A stretch of DNA of 35,404 bases from the NCBI GenBank assembly GCA_017500855.1, contig JAFVYC010000017.1, positions 1 through 35,404 of the forward strand, read 5' to 3'. The translations under genes were made by a program, and so were the position numbers. Below are positions 21,865-31,300 of the stretch, in pieces. Source of the DNA: Clostridia bacterium (lineage in GTDB: Bacteria > Bacillota > Clostridia > Christensenellales > CAG-314). The notes under the pieces were generated by a model. It did not search any database and was not told the origin of the DNA. It was given only the letters and a program-made list of their open reading frames with translations. How positions within the stretch are numbered: the stretch's first letter is position 1; every line of letters starts with the position of its first letter.

Positions 21865-22089
21865 TCATCCCCTCTGAACAACCCAAAAAGCAACTGCAAC
21901 AACGCTTGCAACTGTGGCAAGTCTCCTCCTTGCCAGTCGTTGCAAAAATCCCTGCATTTTGAAACAACCTACTACTTGGGCAAGGGACAATGCACAAATT
22001 CCCCTATCTCCGACAACGAAAGTTGTTGCCCAACCCGATTGTTTTTTCTCCCCCAACAGTACGGCATCCATGCAAACACGGAACAGCAT
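21865..22089 (-). CDS. Candidate small protein, uncertain
   Basis: An ATG at 22089 sits 5 nt behind a strong AGGAGG site and opens a 74-codon frame ending at 21865. The product starts MLFRVCMDAVLLGEKK and ends with a hydrophobic helix (TVASVVAVAFWVV) near the C-terminus. No family is recognised. In a neighbouring frame the same DNA gives a helical, plausible C-terminus (GGDLPQLQALLQLLFGLF), so a frameshifted small gene is an alternative. No promoter is seen. The ribosome binding site is the main support. Confidence 0.35.
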   Translation of the reverse strand: MLFRVCMDAVLLGEKKQSGWATTFVVGDRGICALSLAQVVGCFKMQGFLQRLARRRLATVASVVAVAFWVVQRG

Positions 22090-22105
22090 TTGTTTCCTCC
22101 TATAC

Positions 22106-22139
22106 AAAAGACGCAAAACATTGTTTTTGCGCCTTTTTT
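22106..22139 (+). terminator. Hairpin with T run (plus strand), orphan
   Basis: GACGCAAAAC pairs with GTTTTTGCGCC, followed by seven T. No plus-strand gene precedes it. On the minus strand it lies immediately upstream of the candidate small gene, where it could attenuate transcription. Confidence 0.55.
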
Positions 22140-22396
22140 TGTTTTTGCAAATTGTTGTGCCTTTGCACGGCTACACAAGAACGGGCTTTTTGTTTTACTG
22201 TCAACAGGTGATTGAAAACCCCACTTGTTTTGCAAACCGGTGTTTTGCGCATTGTTGCAAACAGTTTCCGTGTCTAGGCAAGGGGTGATTGTTGAGTGTT
22301 TTTGCCGTGCAGGGGTTACTGAACTACTTTGCGGAAAAATTTGGTTTGCTTGGTTTTGGTCATTGCAAATTCAACAGCAAGTGGCAACAAAAAAAA
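22140..22396. other. Gene-free stretch
   Basis: Nothing supported is seen between the orphan hairpin and the terminator of the PPOX gene. Open frames here lack ribosome binding sites. Confidence 0.4.
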
Positions 22397-22416
22397 GGCT
22401 AGCAAAAAACTAGCCT
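22389..22416 (-). terminator. Terminator of the PPOX-fold gene
   Basis: On the minus strand a GGCTAG/CTAGCC stem (about 22398-22416) is followed by eight T. It lies about 15 nt after the stop at 22431. Confidence 0.85.
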
Positions 22417-22430
22417 TTGTGGTTTGCAAA

Positions 22431-22901
22431 CTATCTGTAGATGAACAATGGTTGACCGTAGTCCCTGTGGGCAGTTTTGCCAACAAAGTCAATTTCGTAG
22501 CGGTGGTATCTTGTGAAAGTTTCCGCATCCGTCAACGAAATTTCTACAATGCGCATGTCGGGGTCGCTTTCCTTGACGTACTCGTCGTAGTTCATGGAAA
22601 ATTCCTTTTTGAGAATTTTGCGCAATTCTTGGTTGCCTTCTTCCGTTGGGTGACCAAGAGAACGGGCAACGCCACGGAAGTTGTGTGGGCCGTGGGAAAG
22701 ACCAACGTTGGGGCAAACGGCAATGTCACGCATCAACGTGTTTGTACAACGGCTGAGAACGTACATTTTGCCATCCTTATAGTAAACGTTGAGTTCACGA
22801 ACGGAAACGATGTCGTTGAATACCGAGCCAAGACACATTTCTACAATGTGACCGAAATTTTCTTCCATAACCTCAAGGGCTCTTTGATAAACGTTTTGCA
22901 T
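22431..22901 (-). CDS. Pyridoxamine 5'-phosphate oxidase-fold (PPOX) protein
   Basis: The 156-residue protein looks like a flavin-binding split-barrel protein of the PPOX superfamily. It has an LNVYYKDGKMYVLSRCTNTL strand pair that usually contacts FMN, and NVGLSHGPHNFRGVARSLGHP. The family binds FMN or F420 and reduces or oxidises small substrates; the substrate here is not known, and heme-degrading or nitroreductase-like roles are equally possible. The ATG at 22901 sits 7 nt behind GGAGG. It is a single-gene unit with a clear promoter and terminator. Confidence 0.8.
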   Translation of the reverse strand: MQNVYQRALEVMEENFGHIVEMCLGSVFNDIVSVRELNVYYKDGKMYVLSRCTNTLMRDIAVCPNVGLSHGPHNFRGVARSLGHPTEEGNQELRKILKKEFSMNYDEYVKESDPDMRIVEISLTDAETFTRYHRYEIDFVGKTAHRDYGQPLFIYR

Positions 22902-22936
22902 GGTATACCTCCATAGTGTAGAAAACCTTTTGCAAT

Positions 22937-22965
22937 ATTTTACCATCACTTGACGGCAAAGTCAA
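22937..22965 (-). promoter_or_regulatory. Promoter of the PPOX-fold gene
   Basis: On the minus strand TTGACT (22960-22965) and TAAAAT (22937-22942) are spaced by 17 bp. Confidence 0.8.
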
Positions 22966-23563
22966 TACCAATTTTGAGAAAAGTTGCAATTTTTTTGCAT
23001 TTTTTTCGATGCGCAATCCGTGCCGTGCAATTTTGCGACGTTTCCGTTGCAATCAAGCATTTTTTTGCAAAAAAACGCACACGTGGTTGCCATTTTGAAA
23101 TTTCTACCTTTTGTTGTGTGAACACTTGTGCAATTGTGCATTTGTGCATTTTTCGCACCACGGGTAGCGGAATTAAGTGAGAAGTGAGAGGTGATAAGTG
23201 ATAAGTTGCGGTGTGTTTTGTTGGATGACAGTTAGCAAGACTATACTTTCTACTGCCCTTAGAGTTTGCAACTACACTAAAACACTCGTTTTGACTAGCA
23301 TTGTTGCCCAAAACTTTACGATTTTCGCACCACGCATGCTCAATTTTACAACATTGCTGTCAAACACGCTTTTTCCCAATTACACCACTTGGCATACAAC
23401 TCGAAAAAAACTATTGAAATAACTTTTGTTTGCTAGGCACAACTACTGACTACCGTCCGTTTTGCTTCCTGTAACGGTTTTGAACTTTACGCTAGGCGAC
23501 TACTGTGTTTTCGCACCACGGGTAGCGGATTTTTGTTTTTTTCAATTCAATTCATCAGTTGCG
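22966..23563. other. Gene-free stretch with dispersed short repeats
   Basis: No gene is supported in about 600 bp. Three copies of TTTTCGCACCACG occur at 23150, 23332 and 23508; two of them extend to a shared 22-bp block. A short AAGTGA-type tandem (about 23175-23205) is also present. Confidence 0.5.
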
Positions 23564-24541
23564 CTACAACAAAATCTTGATGGGTGTTATCACAAGGCTG
23601 GCGTTGATTTTTTCGAAACGTGGCTCAAATTCCACCGAGTAGGGCACTACCATTTTGAGAAGCCCTTGGTCGTAGCCACTTTTGATGGCAGGGGTGATGG
23701 ATTGACGTTTGAACAACTGCTTTTCGTCCAACAACACGGCAACTTGCGAGTACACCATGTCTACCGTTTGCGTGCCGTTTTCCGTTTGGAAGGGTTTGTC
23801 CAACCACACCGTTTCCTTGGGGAAAAGCACGCTGATGTGCTTGACAACAAGGTGAATTAGCGAGCGCACGGCGTTGTTGTTTAGTTTGGGAGTTTCGCCA
23901 CAAACAATGACGTTGGTGGAAAAGTACACGTTGCCCGTGAGCCTGCACACGGAAATGAAAAACTCCTTGTTCTTCCAAGTGCAAGCATCGGCTTGAATTT
24001 CAAACCCGAGGCTTTGCAAAAACCAAACGTCCTCCCACGGTAAAACGTGGTTGGGCTTTTGCTCCAACATTTTTTGTTCTTCGGTAAGTTTGCCGTCCTT
24101 CAAAAACACGCAACACGTGCTACCGTTAGACAGCGCTCCCGCTTGCTCTAACACTTCTTGGAATGCTTGGGAAATGCCGTACTTTACGTCCAACACCAAC
24201 ATGCAACAGCCTTCCTTTTGGGCGTGCATGGTCAAATTTATCAGCAAAATTTGTGGTACGGCAAAATTTTCGCCGTAGTCTTCGATGGCGTACTCCAACA
24301 GCACAAAACGCTTGTGGAATGGCATGCCGTTTTTTGCCGGCACGTAGTAGGAATAACCAACGGTGTAGCCAACCATTTCTTCCCCACGGAACAATCCAAA
24401 GTACTTGTACTTGTGGTGGTAGTCATCCATTTGTGGCGAAACGTAGGTGATAGCGTCCTCTTCCAAAAAAGTTTCCCATCCACCAATTTGCTTGACTTCG
24501 CTGGCAGTAATTTTTTTGCCCTTGTAGCCGAATGCGCTCAT
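23564..24541 (-). CDS. Protein of unknown function, GNAT-like N-terminal half
   Basis: The 325-residue soluble protein is not recognised with certainty. The first half (about 1-165) has an alternating strand/helix pattern (YKYFGLFRGEEMVGYTVGYSYYV, then VLLEYAIEDYG, then AQKEGCCMLVLDV) resembling acetyltransferases of the GNAT fold, though the acetyl-CoA loop is not clear. The second half (about 190-325) is beta-rich and ends in VITPIKILL. The ATG at 24541 follows AAGGGG. It has a good promoter and the core-style codon usage. An acyltransferase role is only a guess. Confidence 0.75.
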   Translation of the reverse strand: MSAFGYKGKKITASEVKQIGGWETFLEEDAITYVSPQMDDYHHKYKYFGLFRGEEMVGYTVGYSYYVPAKNGMPFHKRFVLLEYAIEDYGENFAVPQILLINLTMHAQKEGCCMLVLDVKYGISQAFQEVLEQAGALSNGSTCCVFLKDGKLTEEQKMLEQKPNHVLPWEDVWFLQSLGFEIQADACTWKNKEFFISVCRLTGNVYFSTNVIVCGETPKLNNNAVRSLIHLVVKHISVLFPKETVWLDKPFQTENGTQTVDMVYSQVAVLLDEKQLFKRQSITPAIKSGYDQGLLKMVVPYSVEFEPRFEKINASLVITPIKILL

Positions 24542-24584
24542 TTTTCCCCTTGTTGCAACAAAAAGTTGCCGTTTGTTTGTAGAT

Positions 24585-24613
24585 ATTGTAGCACAACGCC
24601 ACCCAAAATTCAA
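24585..24613 (-). promoter_or_regulatory. Promoter of the gene at 23564-24541
   Basis: On the minus strand TTGAAT (24608-24613) and TACAAT (24585-24590) are spaced by 17 bp, 43 nt upstream of the ATG. Confidence 0.7.
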
Positions 24614-24634
24614 CCCCTGCCAACCAAAAAGCGC

Positions 24635-24665
24635 AAAAAAAAATGGCACATCTTGCGATGTGCCA
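24635..24665 (-). terminator. Terminator of hsp20
   Basis: On the minus strand TGGCACATC and GATGTGCCA (24644-24665) enclose a 4-nt loop and are followed by nine T. It lies about 20 nt after the hsp20 stop. Confidence 0.9.
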
Positions 24666-24685
24666 CCAATAGGAGGACTGAACAA

Positions 24686-25087
24686 CTACTCGATTGTGAT
24701 GTTCATGGCTGTTTCTTCAGGGTTAGCCTTGGGAATTTCCACCAAAAGCACGCCGTTTTCGTACTTAGCTTTGATGGATTTTTTGTCTACGTCGCCAAGG
24801 TAGTAGGAACGGACGCAACTTGTTACACGTTCACGGTGCAAGTACTTTGTGCCTTCGGACTTTTCTTGGCGTTTTGCGGAAATCACAAGGTAGTCGCCAT
24901 CGAATTTCAAAGAAATGTCGGCTTTGTCGAAGCCGGGCAAATCCACGCTCAAGGCAAAAGCCTTTTCTGTTTCCACAATGTCGGATTGCATCACTGCAAG
25001 CTTGCGTTCTGTATAGAAAGGACGAAACAAGCCGTTGAATGCATCCTCAAAAATGTCGTTAGATCTTGTTGTAAGATAAGTTTTCAT
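24686..25087 (-). CDS. hsp20: Small heat-shock protein (Hsp20 / alpha-crystallin)
   Basis: The 133-residue chaperone prevents aggregation of unfolded proteins without using ATP. The alpha-crystallin domain starts near residue 35, with DLPGFDKADISLKFDG and YLVISAKRQ. It closes with ENGVLLVEIPK, and a short C-terminal tail (TAMNITIE) carries the I-x-I-type anchoring motif. The ATG at 25087 follows AAGGAGA. A CIRCE-type operator overlaps the start of transcription, so control by the heat-shock repressor HrcA is likely. Single-gene unit. Confidence 0.97.
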   Translation of the reverse strand: MKTYLTTRSNDIFEDAFNGLFRPFYTERKLAVMQSDIVETEKAFALSVDLPGFDKADISLKFDGDYLVISAKRQEKSEGTKYLHRERVTSCVRSYYLGDVDKKSIKAKYENGVLLVEIPKANPEETAMNITIE

Positions 25088-25141
25088 GATTGATTCTCCT
25101 TGTTTTATAGTTAGTTGCTAGGGCTTGCGTGCTTTCAAAGG

Positions 25142-25191
25142 TTAGCAGTCGTTTGTTTTGTGTGTTAGCACTCTTGCCCTTCGACTGCTAA
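25142..25191. promoter_or_regulatory. CIRCE operator with an extra half-site (HrcA target)
   Basis: TTAGCACTC (25165-25173), nine bases and GACTGCTAA (25183-25191) match the CIRCE consensus TTAGCACTC-N9-GAGTGCTAA with one mismatch. A further TTAGCAGTC at 25142-25150 is the exact complement of the last half-site. The element begins 1 nt after the -10 of the hsp20 promoter. Confidence 0.9.
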
Positions 25192-25192
25192 T

Positions 25193-25220
25193 ATTATACC
25201 ACATTTTTTAGAAAAGTCAA
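25193..25220 (-). promoter_or_regulatory. SigA promoter of hsp20
   Basis: On the minus strand TTGACT (25215-25220) and a perfect extended TGTGGTATAAT with its -10 at 25193-25198 are spaced by 16 bp. Confidence 0.85.
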
Positions 25221-25488
25221 CACTTTTTGCAAAATTGTTTCACAAAAATTGAAATTTTTTTTGAAGAAACGCACTTTTGACTTATTTTTGCTATACTACT
25301 GCTATGTTTGATAACTAATGACAATAATCTTTGTGTCCCAAAGCGCTTTGAAACATTGTTTTGGCACATCAACTTTTGTTTGGCAACAAAGTTTTGCCAT
25401 TGCAACTGTGTTTTGCAAAAAACCAAGCCGTGGCATAGTTTGGCTGTGTGGCACATACACTACCACAGAATTATTTTTGAGGTGTGCC

Positions 25489-26967
25489 ATGAAAAAATGT
25501 TTGTGCATTTGTGTGATTGTTGCTTTGCTTGTGTCGTTGTGTTGCTTTGTTGGTTGCAACGTCAACGATATTGAAAAAATAAGCAAAAATTTGGACGACT
25601 ACACCATTGTTTGCGCTTTCGACGAGCAATGCAACGTGCTTTCGGCAACACAAACGGTGAAAATTACCAACCGAACCAACAACACTTTCGACAGCTTGAA
25701 ATTCCACGTGTTTGCCAACGCCTACCGAGAGGATGCCAAGCAGTTGGTTGTTCCGCAAATGTACAAATTGCAAGCTTTCCCCAATGGCGAAAGTTGGGGC
25801 AACATCAGCTTTGACAGCGTGATGGTAGACGACGTTTCCGTGCCGTTTGCCCTTGAAGGGGAGGACCTGGACATTCTGTCGGTACCGGTGGAAAAGCAAC
25901 TGTTCCCCAACGACAAAGTGACTGTACAAATGACCTACGAAGTGCAACTTGCCAACATCAAGCACAGGCTTGGCTACACGGAAAACACCGTTAACCTTGG
26001 CAACTTCTACCCCATTTTGTGCTACTTGGAAAACGATAATTTTTGTTGCACACCCTACTACAACGTGGGCGACCCGTTTGTTTCGGAAGTTGTCAACGTA
26101 GATTTGACGGCAACTTTTCCACAAGGCTACGTTGTTGCATCCAGCGGAAATTTGACGGAAGCAACTGCAACGGAAAATCACTGCACCTACCGCTACCAAA
26201 TGCCGGCATGCCGAGATTTTGCGTTGGTTGCATCGCCAAAATTCAACAAAATTTCGCAAAACGTGGGGGACGTAGTTGTGAATTACTACTACTTTGCCGA
26301 CGAAAATGCCGAACAATCGCTTGCCATTGCCTGCGACAGTTTTGAGTTTTTCAACCAAAACGTTGGCGCCTACCCCTACAAAACCTACAGCGTTGTGGAA
26401 ACGGATTTTTGCTACGGTGGCATGGAGTACAGCGGTTTGAGCATGGTCACAAGCAAGTCGGAAAGCTACAACGAAGCCATTGTTCACGAAACTGCGCACC
26501 AATGGTTCTACGGCGTGGTGGGAAGCAACCAAATAGATAACGCTTGGATGGACGAAGGGTTAGTGGAATTTTTGACACTACTCTACCTTGACCATGCCGA
26601 AGTGCTACCTCTGCAAAAAAGCATGCTTTCCAACATCAAAACCTACACGATGTACGTGGATGTTTTGAACAACTACTACGACGACGTTGACACTTCCTTC
26701 CGCCCCTTGCACCAATACCCAAACGACACGCAGTACGTGTTGATGACCTACGTCAAGGGAAGCATTTTGTTCCACACGCTGTACGAAACGATGGGGCAAG
26801 CAAAGTTTTGGAAGGCGCTACAGCACTACTACAAAACGGCAATGTTCACCGTTGCAACGCCCAACACAATGACGACGTGTTTCGAACAAATGGCAGGCTG
26901 TCAACTTGCGCCAATTTTTGCTCAATTTGCAAGTGGCGAAGAAGTTATTGGCAAAATTACCGACTAG
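25489..26967 (+). CDS. Lipoprotein metallopeptidase of the M1 family
   Basis: The 492-residue protein should sit on the outer face of the membrane. It has a signal peptide with lipobox FVGC (Cys at residue 23). The catalytic domain has the M1 exopeptidase motif GGMEYSG (310-316), the zinc site HETAH at 333-337 and the third ligand Glu356 in NAWMDEG, exactly 19 residues after the second His. Residues 24-200 form the usual beta-rich N-terminal domain. The C-terminal helical domain is short, so this resembles the compact M1-like peptidases rather than full aminopeptidase N. The ATG at 25489 follows GAGGTG; upstream codons lack a signal peptide. Substrates unknown. Confidence 0.93.
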   Translation: MKKCLCICVIVALLVSLCCFVGCNVNDIEKISKNLDDYTIVCAFDEQCNVLSATQTVKITNRTNNTFDSLKFHVFANAYREDAKQLVVPQMYKLQAFPNGESWGNISFDSVMVDDVSVPFALEGEDLDILSVPVEKQLFPNDKVTVQMTYEVQLANIKHRLGYTENTVNLGNFYPILCYLENDNFCCTPYYNVGDPFVSEVVNVDLTATFPQGYVVASSGNLTEATATENHCTYRYQMPACRDFALVASPKFNKISQNVGDVVVNYYYFADENAEQSLAIACDSFEFFNQNVGAYPYKTYSVVETDFCYGGMEYSGLSMVTSKSESYNEAIVHETAHQWFYGVVGSNQIDNAWMDEGLVEFLTLLYLDHAEVLPLQKSMLSNIKTYTMYVDVLNNYYDDVDTSFRPLHQYPNDTQYVLMTYVKGSILFHTLYETMGQAKFWKALQHYYKTAMFTVATPNTMTTCFEQMAGCQLAPIFAQFASGEEVIGKITD

Positions 26968-26985
26968 CGCACGTAAACGCCAAAC

Positions 26986-27006
26986 AAGTGGCAAAAAAGT
27001 GCCACT
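26986..27006 (+). other. Hairpin AGTGGCA / TGCCACT after the peptidase gene
   Basis: A 7-bp perfect stem with a 6-nt A-rich loop follows the stop but has no T run. It may stabilise the mRNA end rather than terminate transcription. Confidence 0.45.
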
Positions 27007-27011
27007 ATCAC

Positions 27012-27040
27012 TTGAAAAAAGTGCAAAAAAAGTGTATAAT
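27012..27040 (+). promoter_or_regulatory. Promoter of thpR
   Basis: TTGAAA (27012-27017) and a perfect TATAAT (27035-27040) are spaced by 17 bp, 28 nt upstream of the ATG. Confidence 0.8.
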
Positions 27041-27068
27041 AGAGACAACAAACAAAGGAGTTGCCAAA

Positions 27069-27617
27069 ATGAGAGTTTTTGTTGCGCTTGAATTGCCCGA
27101 ACAAACCAAAGACAACATTGCACGCTCGCAAATGGAAATGTCGCACTTTGCAAACGGCGGAAATTTTGTTGCAAGGGAAAACTTGCATGTGACGTTACAC
27201 TTTTTGGGGGAAGTTGCCGAAAGCGACCTGATCTACGTTCAGTCGGCAATGGACAGCATCAAAAATTTGCCTGCTCCAACGCTTGCAATCAGCCAATTTG
27301 CAGTTTTGCGCACAAACGACATCATTTGCGCAAAATTCCGAAAAAGCACGGAACTGCAAACTTTGCACGATGCGCTTGGCAAGGCGCTTGAACAAAACCG
27401 ATTCAGCGTGGAACGCCGTGCCTACCGTCCACACGTCACGGTTGTGAGAAAGTACAATTTTTCCTTGCCATTTTCCGAAGTGACAAAGAGCGTGACTGTG
27501 TTCAACAAGCCTTTTGTTGCGCCAAAAGTGACGTTGTTTTGCAGTACGCTGACAAAGCAAGGCGCAATCTACCAACCTTTGTACACGGTGACCTTGCCAA
27601 CGGAAGCGCAAAACTAG
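27069..27617 (+). CDS. thpR: RNA 2',3'-cyclic 3'-phosphodiesterase (2H family)
   Basis: The 182-residue protein belongs to the 2H phosphoesterases (LigT/ThpR). Its two active-site motifs are HVTL (HVTLHFLG, about residue 42) and HVTV (RPHVTVVRK, about residue 126). Family members open 2',3'-cyclic phosphates at RNA ends and ligate RNA weakly in vitro. The N-terminus MRVFVALELP is typical. The ATG at 27069 follows AAAGGAG. A longer upstream reading frame belongs to the end of the peptidase region and was not used. Monocistronic, with two terminators behind it. Confidence 0.95.
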   Translation: MRVFVALELPEQTKDNIARSQMEMSHFANGGNFVARENLHVTLHFLGEVAESDLIYVQSAMDSIKNLPAPTLAISQFAVLRTNDIICAKFRKSTELQTLHDALGKALEQNRFSVERRAYRPHVTVVRKYNFSLPFSEVTKSVTVFNKPFVAPKVTLFCSTLTKQGAIYQPLYTVTLPTEAQN

Positions 27618-27623
27618 CAAAAA

Positions 27624-27646
27624 GCCACCACGTGGTGGCGTTTTTG
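27624..27646 (+). terminator. Terminator of thpR with CCACCACGTGGTGG core
   Basis: The 16-bp perfect palindrome at 27624-27639 is followed by GTTTTTG. It lies 6 nt after the stop. Confidence 0.8.
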
Positions 27647-27662
27647 TGAATTTTACTACAAA

Positions 27663-27699
27663 AAACAAGGACAGAGTTTTTCTCTGTCCTTGTTTTGTT
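27663..27699. terminator. Second hairpin terminator after thpR
   Basis: AAACAAGGACAGAG and its complement enclose five T, giving a 14-bp stem with a TTTTG tail. It could also serve the opposite strand. Confidence 0.8.
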
Positions 27700-27867
27700 T
27701 GATACTGAAATTGTCATGCTTGTTGAAAACTGCCAACCCGTGTTGCAAAATTTCGTTGTTGCGCTTGCAAAAAGTAGTTACAGTTTTCAACTATCGCAAA
27801 ACCGGCTTGTGTGTTGCCCCACTTTGCAAATTGTGCGCAAAACACGCACACGGGGTGGGGATTTTGC

Positions 27868-28290
27868 CTACAAAGTTTTGAGTACTGCTTGAACCGTGCG
27901 CATGTCGCACTTGCCGGCAAAGTTGGCTTTGAAGTGCTTCATCACGGATGGAATGGACTTGTCGTCAAGGGACAAAATTTCCGCCTTGATTTCCTCTTCG
28001 CTCATCATTTTGGGCAAAAAACTTTCCACAAAAGCAATTTGTTCAGCCAAGGTAGCAACCGTTTCGCTACGGCCTGCCTTTTGGAATGCTTGTTGTTCTT
28101 CCGTTAGTTCCTTTACACTTTTTTGCAAAATTGCAACGATGTCGGCATCGGCAAGTTCCTTGCCTTGCGAGCGTTTGTCAATTTCCGCAAGTTTGATTTT
28201 GTTGAGCAACACCGACAAGCACGAACGCTTTGTTGCATCTCGGTTTTTCAATGCTTGAACGTTTGCATCTTTAAGTTGTTGAAGTAGCAT
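27868..28290 (-). CDS. yqeY: GatB/YqeY domain protein
   Basis: The 140-residue protein is the stand-alone YqeY form of the GatB C-terminal helical domain. It has the characteristic start LLQQLKDANVQALKNRDATKRSCLSVLL, the middle ELTEEQQAFQKAGR and the end FAGKCDMRTVQAVLKTL. The domain binds tRNA in the amidotransferase GatCAB; the free protein has no settled role but is widely conserved in Firmicutes. The ATG at 28290 follows AAGGAGG. It lies 18 nt downstream of the SMC-like gene on the same strand, so co-transcription is likely. Confidence 0.95.
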   Translation of the reverse strand: MLLQQLKDANVQALKNRDATKRSCLSVLLNKIKLAEIDKRSQGKELADADIVAILQKSVKELTEEQQAFQKAGRSETVATLAEQIAFVESFLPKMMSEEEIKAEILSLDDKSIPSVMKHFKANFAGKCDMRTVQAVLKTL

Positions 28291-28308
28291 TTTGGTTGCC
28301 TCCTTTTT

Positions 28309-31300
28309 CTAGTTAGATTTGCTATTTTTTACCACGTGGTGGATGTTTTGCAGGTTTTGAAGCACTTTGGCAAGCACCTTTTTGTCTACTGCAAGCCTTT
28401 CCTCAAACACAATTGATGCGCCTTGCTTTTGGCTGTTTGCAACAGCTAGCGCCAAGCACACAAACACAGCCGTTTTGACGTCTTCCGCCAAACTGTCGTA
28501 GTCCAAAACTTGGTTGTCAAAGTCAATTTGCAATTGCATGTTTTGTTGCTTCAAGGTGTAGCCCACGGCAAACTCGGCAAGCATTGCGTTGGCTTGTTCA
28601 ACAATGCCGTCAACTTTTTCCTGCACAAGCGTTTGCAACACTTTCGTGTGCACCGACGGTTGTTGCATTTCGCAAAGCGTTTCCAGTTGACTTTGCGCAA
28701 CTGTGGCACGCAGTTTTGCATCCGTTGCCACAACAAATTGTTGCAGTTGTTGCTTGCGTTGCTCCACCAAATTTGCTTGTTCAGCAGTTAGTTGTTGCAA
28801 CTGTTGTTCAAGCGCATCTTCGTCCACACTTTCGCCAACGGGGGATGCGGTTTTTAGCAAAGCAAGGTAGTTTTCCAACTTGTTGGAAACGTCGCTTTTG
28901 GCTTGCTCGAACTCGGCAACGGCACCACGCAATTCCGACAAATCTTGGTCTAGGTCTTGTCCTTCCAAGTCGGCAGGCGAAATGCCTTTCAAGCCAAGTT
29001 CCAAGTCCACTTCCTGTTGAAGTTGGCTGTGCTCGGTGCAAATTGTTTGGTACAGCCATTGCACTTTTTCCAACTGCAAGCGCTTGTTGAAAACTTCCCT
29101 TTCGGCATTTTGCTTGCTTTCCAACAGCATTTTGCGCTCGCTTTCCACGTCGCCAAGGTCGTAGGAAAAACTTTCCAACACGCCTTCAATGTCATCGCTA
29201 CCGGCAAGCAATTGCGCTTGTTGCGTTGCTTCGGCAATTTGCCTTTCGTTTACCTTTACAGTTTTGGTTATTTCTACAATAGTTGCCTTTACGTCGTCCA
29301 ACTTGGATGCAATGCCTTCCAACTGGCGAGAAACAGCCTTGTACTGCTCGTAGCCGGCAGACATTCTGCCACCAATGTCCGTAAGTTGATCCTTCAACCT
29401 GTCGTTGGTGGAAACAAGGTTGTCCACACTTGTTTTTTCGCTGTCCAATTGCTGTTGCGTTTCTTCCAAGTAGCGCAAGCGAGAGCGCAACGCACTCAAC
29501 TTGTTTTTTAGAACTTCCACGTTGCGTTTTTGCTCGGCAACTTCCGCTTCGGTGCGAACGGCGTCTTGTTGGGTGTCCAAAAGGTACTTTGTGCCACCGT
29601 CCGTTGCAAGCGCCTTTAAGTAGTTGAACACAACTTCACTGCTGTTGTTGGCAACAATTTCGTTGTAGCGCTTGACAATGTTGGCTTTTTCCCTTTGCAA
29701 GCCTTGCATTTCGGCGTTGTTCATGGCAATGTGGCGTGCAATTTCCTTCAATGCACCTTCAAGTTGGCTTGCACGTTGCACAAGCACGTCCCTGTCCACG
29801 TTGCGAGAGGCAATTTCCTGCTTCAAACTTTCCACTTCCTCGTCGTGGAAGTTGGCAGTCACGGCAAACACGCCTTCGGCCTCGGTGTTCATGCGCTGAT
29901 TGGTCAAGTACACTTCCCGCTTGAACTCTTCTTCCTTGCGTTGCAAAGTTTGTTGCAATGCGCCTTCCAACTTGCTTTTGGAAAGGTCAAGTTGCAAAAT
30001 TCTGTACTTGTAGTCTTCCAAGGCACGTTGCAAGTTGCGTTGTTTTTGCGCTAGCGACGTGTTGATTGTTTCCAACTTGCCGTGTTTTGTTTCCAACACT
30101 TGCAAAATTGTGTCCTTGGCTTTTAGTGGGGACACGGCAACGTCCAACTCCGAAACGGAACGGAAGTGCTTTAGTTGCACCACCAACTTGCTTTCCCTTT
30201 CGGCAATTTGGCTTTCCTTGATGGCAATTTCCCCTTGCAATTTTTCAATTTGGGAAGTTACTTCATCAATTTTGACGTCTATGCGCACGGCTTCCAACAG
30301 TTCGCCAACGGATTTGCCCGGCACTTGGAACATTTCCAAATGGTCCTTTACTTCGGCAATGGATTTTTCCACGGCATCCAACTTGTTGCGATACATCACC
30401 TGTTCGCTTGCAAGAAACTGTTGCTTTTGCGAAAGTTCCACAAGATATTCGTTGAGTTGCCTGTTCTTTTCGTACAGCGAAGCAATGCGTGCAAGTTGGC
30501 TGTTGATGCTTTCAATTTTGTTGCGCTTGTCCTGTAGAGATGCAAACTGCGCCTGTTTTTGTTCCAGTTGTTCAACAATGCTTTGCAATTCCTTTTGTTG
30601 CCATTCCAGTTCGCTTGTCAGTTCGTAGCGCTGTTTTTCGTAGTCGTCACGTTGAGCTTTTAGCGTTTGCAAGGTGCGCATTTTGGGCAAAAGTGCCAAC
30701 ACGTTGTCTTGCAATGCAAGTTTTTGCTTGATGGCGGAAATGCTTGCTTGGCGCTCCATCAGCAAGTTGTACTTTTGTTGCGTTTCTTCCAACTTCTGTT
30801 CAATGCCCAATCGCATTGCGTTGGAAGTTTTGTGCGCTTCCACCACGCCCAACATTGCCACAATGCCCTGAATTTGCTGTGCAATTTCCGCAAGGCGTGT
30901 GTTGGTTTTGTCCAGGTCGGCTTGGGAAACGGCCGGTTGCGCTTGGCACTGTTGTGCCGTTTGCAAAGCAAGTTGCTTGCGCTGTTCCGTTTGCTCGGCT
31001 TGACTTTGCATTCCAACGCCAATTTCGGCAAGCGCCTTTACGTCTTCAAACTGTTGCAAACTGCCGTGGAAGTTGTTTGCACGCTTGTTGCAAATGTAGT
31101 TTTGCGCAAGTAGTTGCTCCAACGGCTTGCCAACAAGGTTTTGCACTTGAGCAATGGCGTTGTTGTTGCGAGCCACAACTTGCCAACGCCCGTCAACTTG
31201 CTTTTTCAGCACGGTGCGAACACGCCCCTCTTCGCCGTGGTACTTGCCAACAACAAACAAGTCGTTGCCAACAAAAAATTCCACTTCAACGTCGTTGGGG

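Noticed and set aside
21856..22215. Plus-strand Cys/Pro-rich frame
   Set aside because: It starts at TTG without a ribosome binding site and runs through a terminator hairpin.
23172..23207. AAGTGA-type short tandem as a regulatory repeat
   Set aside because: It is short and imperfect with no gene context; probably low-complexity drift.
25278..25306. Promoter TTGACT with a -10 for the M1 peptidase gene
   Set aside because: At 17-bp spacing the -10 matches only three of six bases, and the leader would be about 180 nt.
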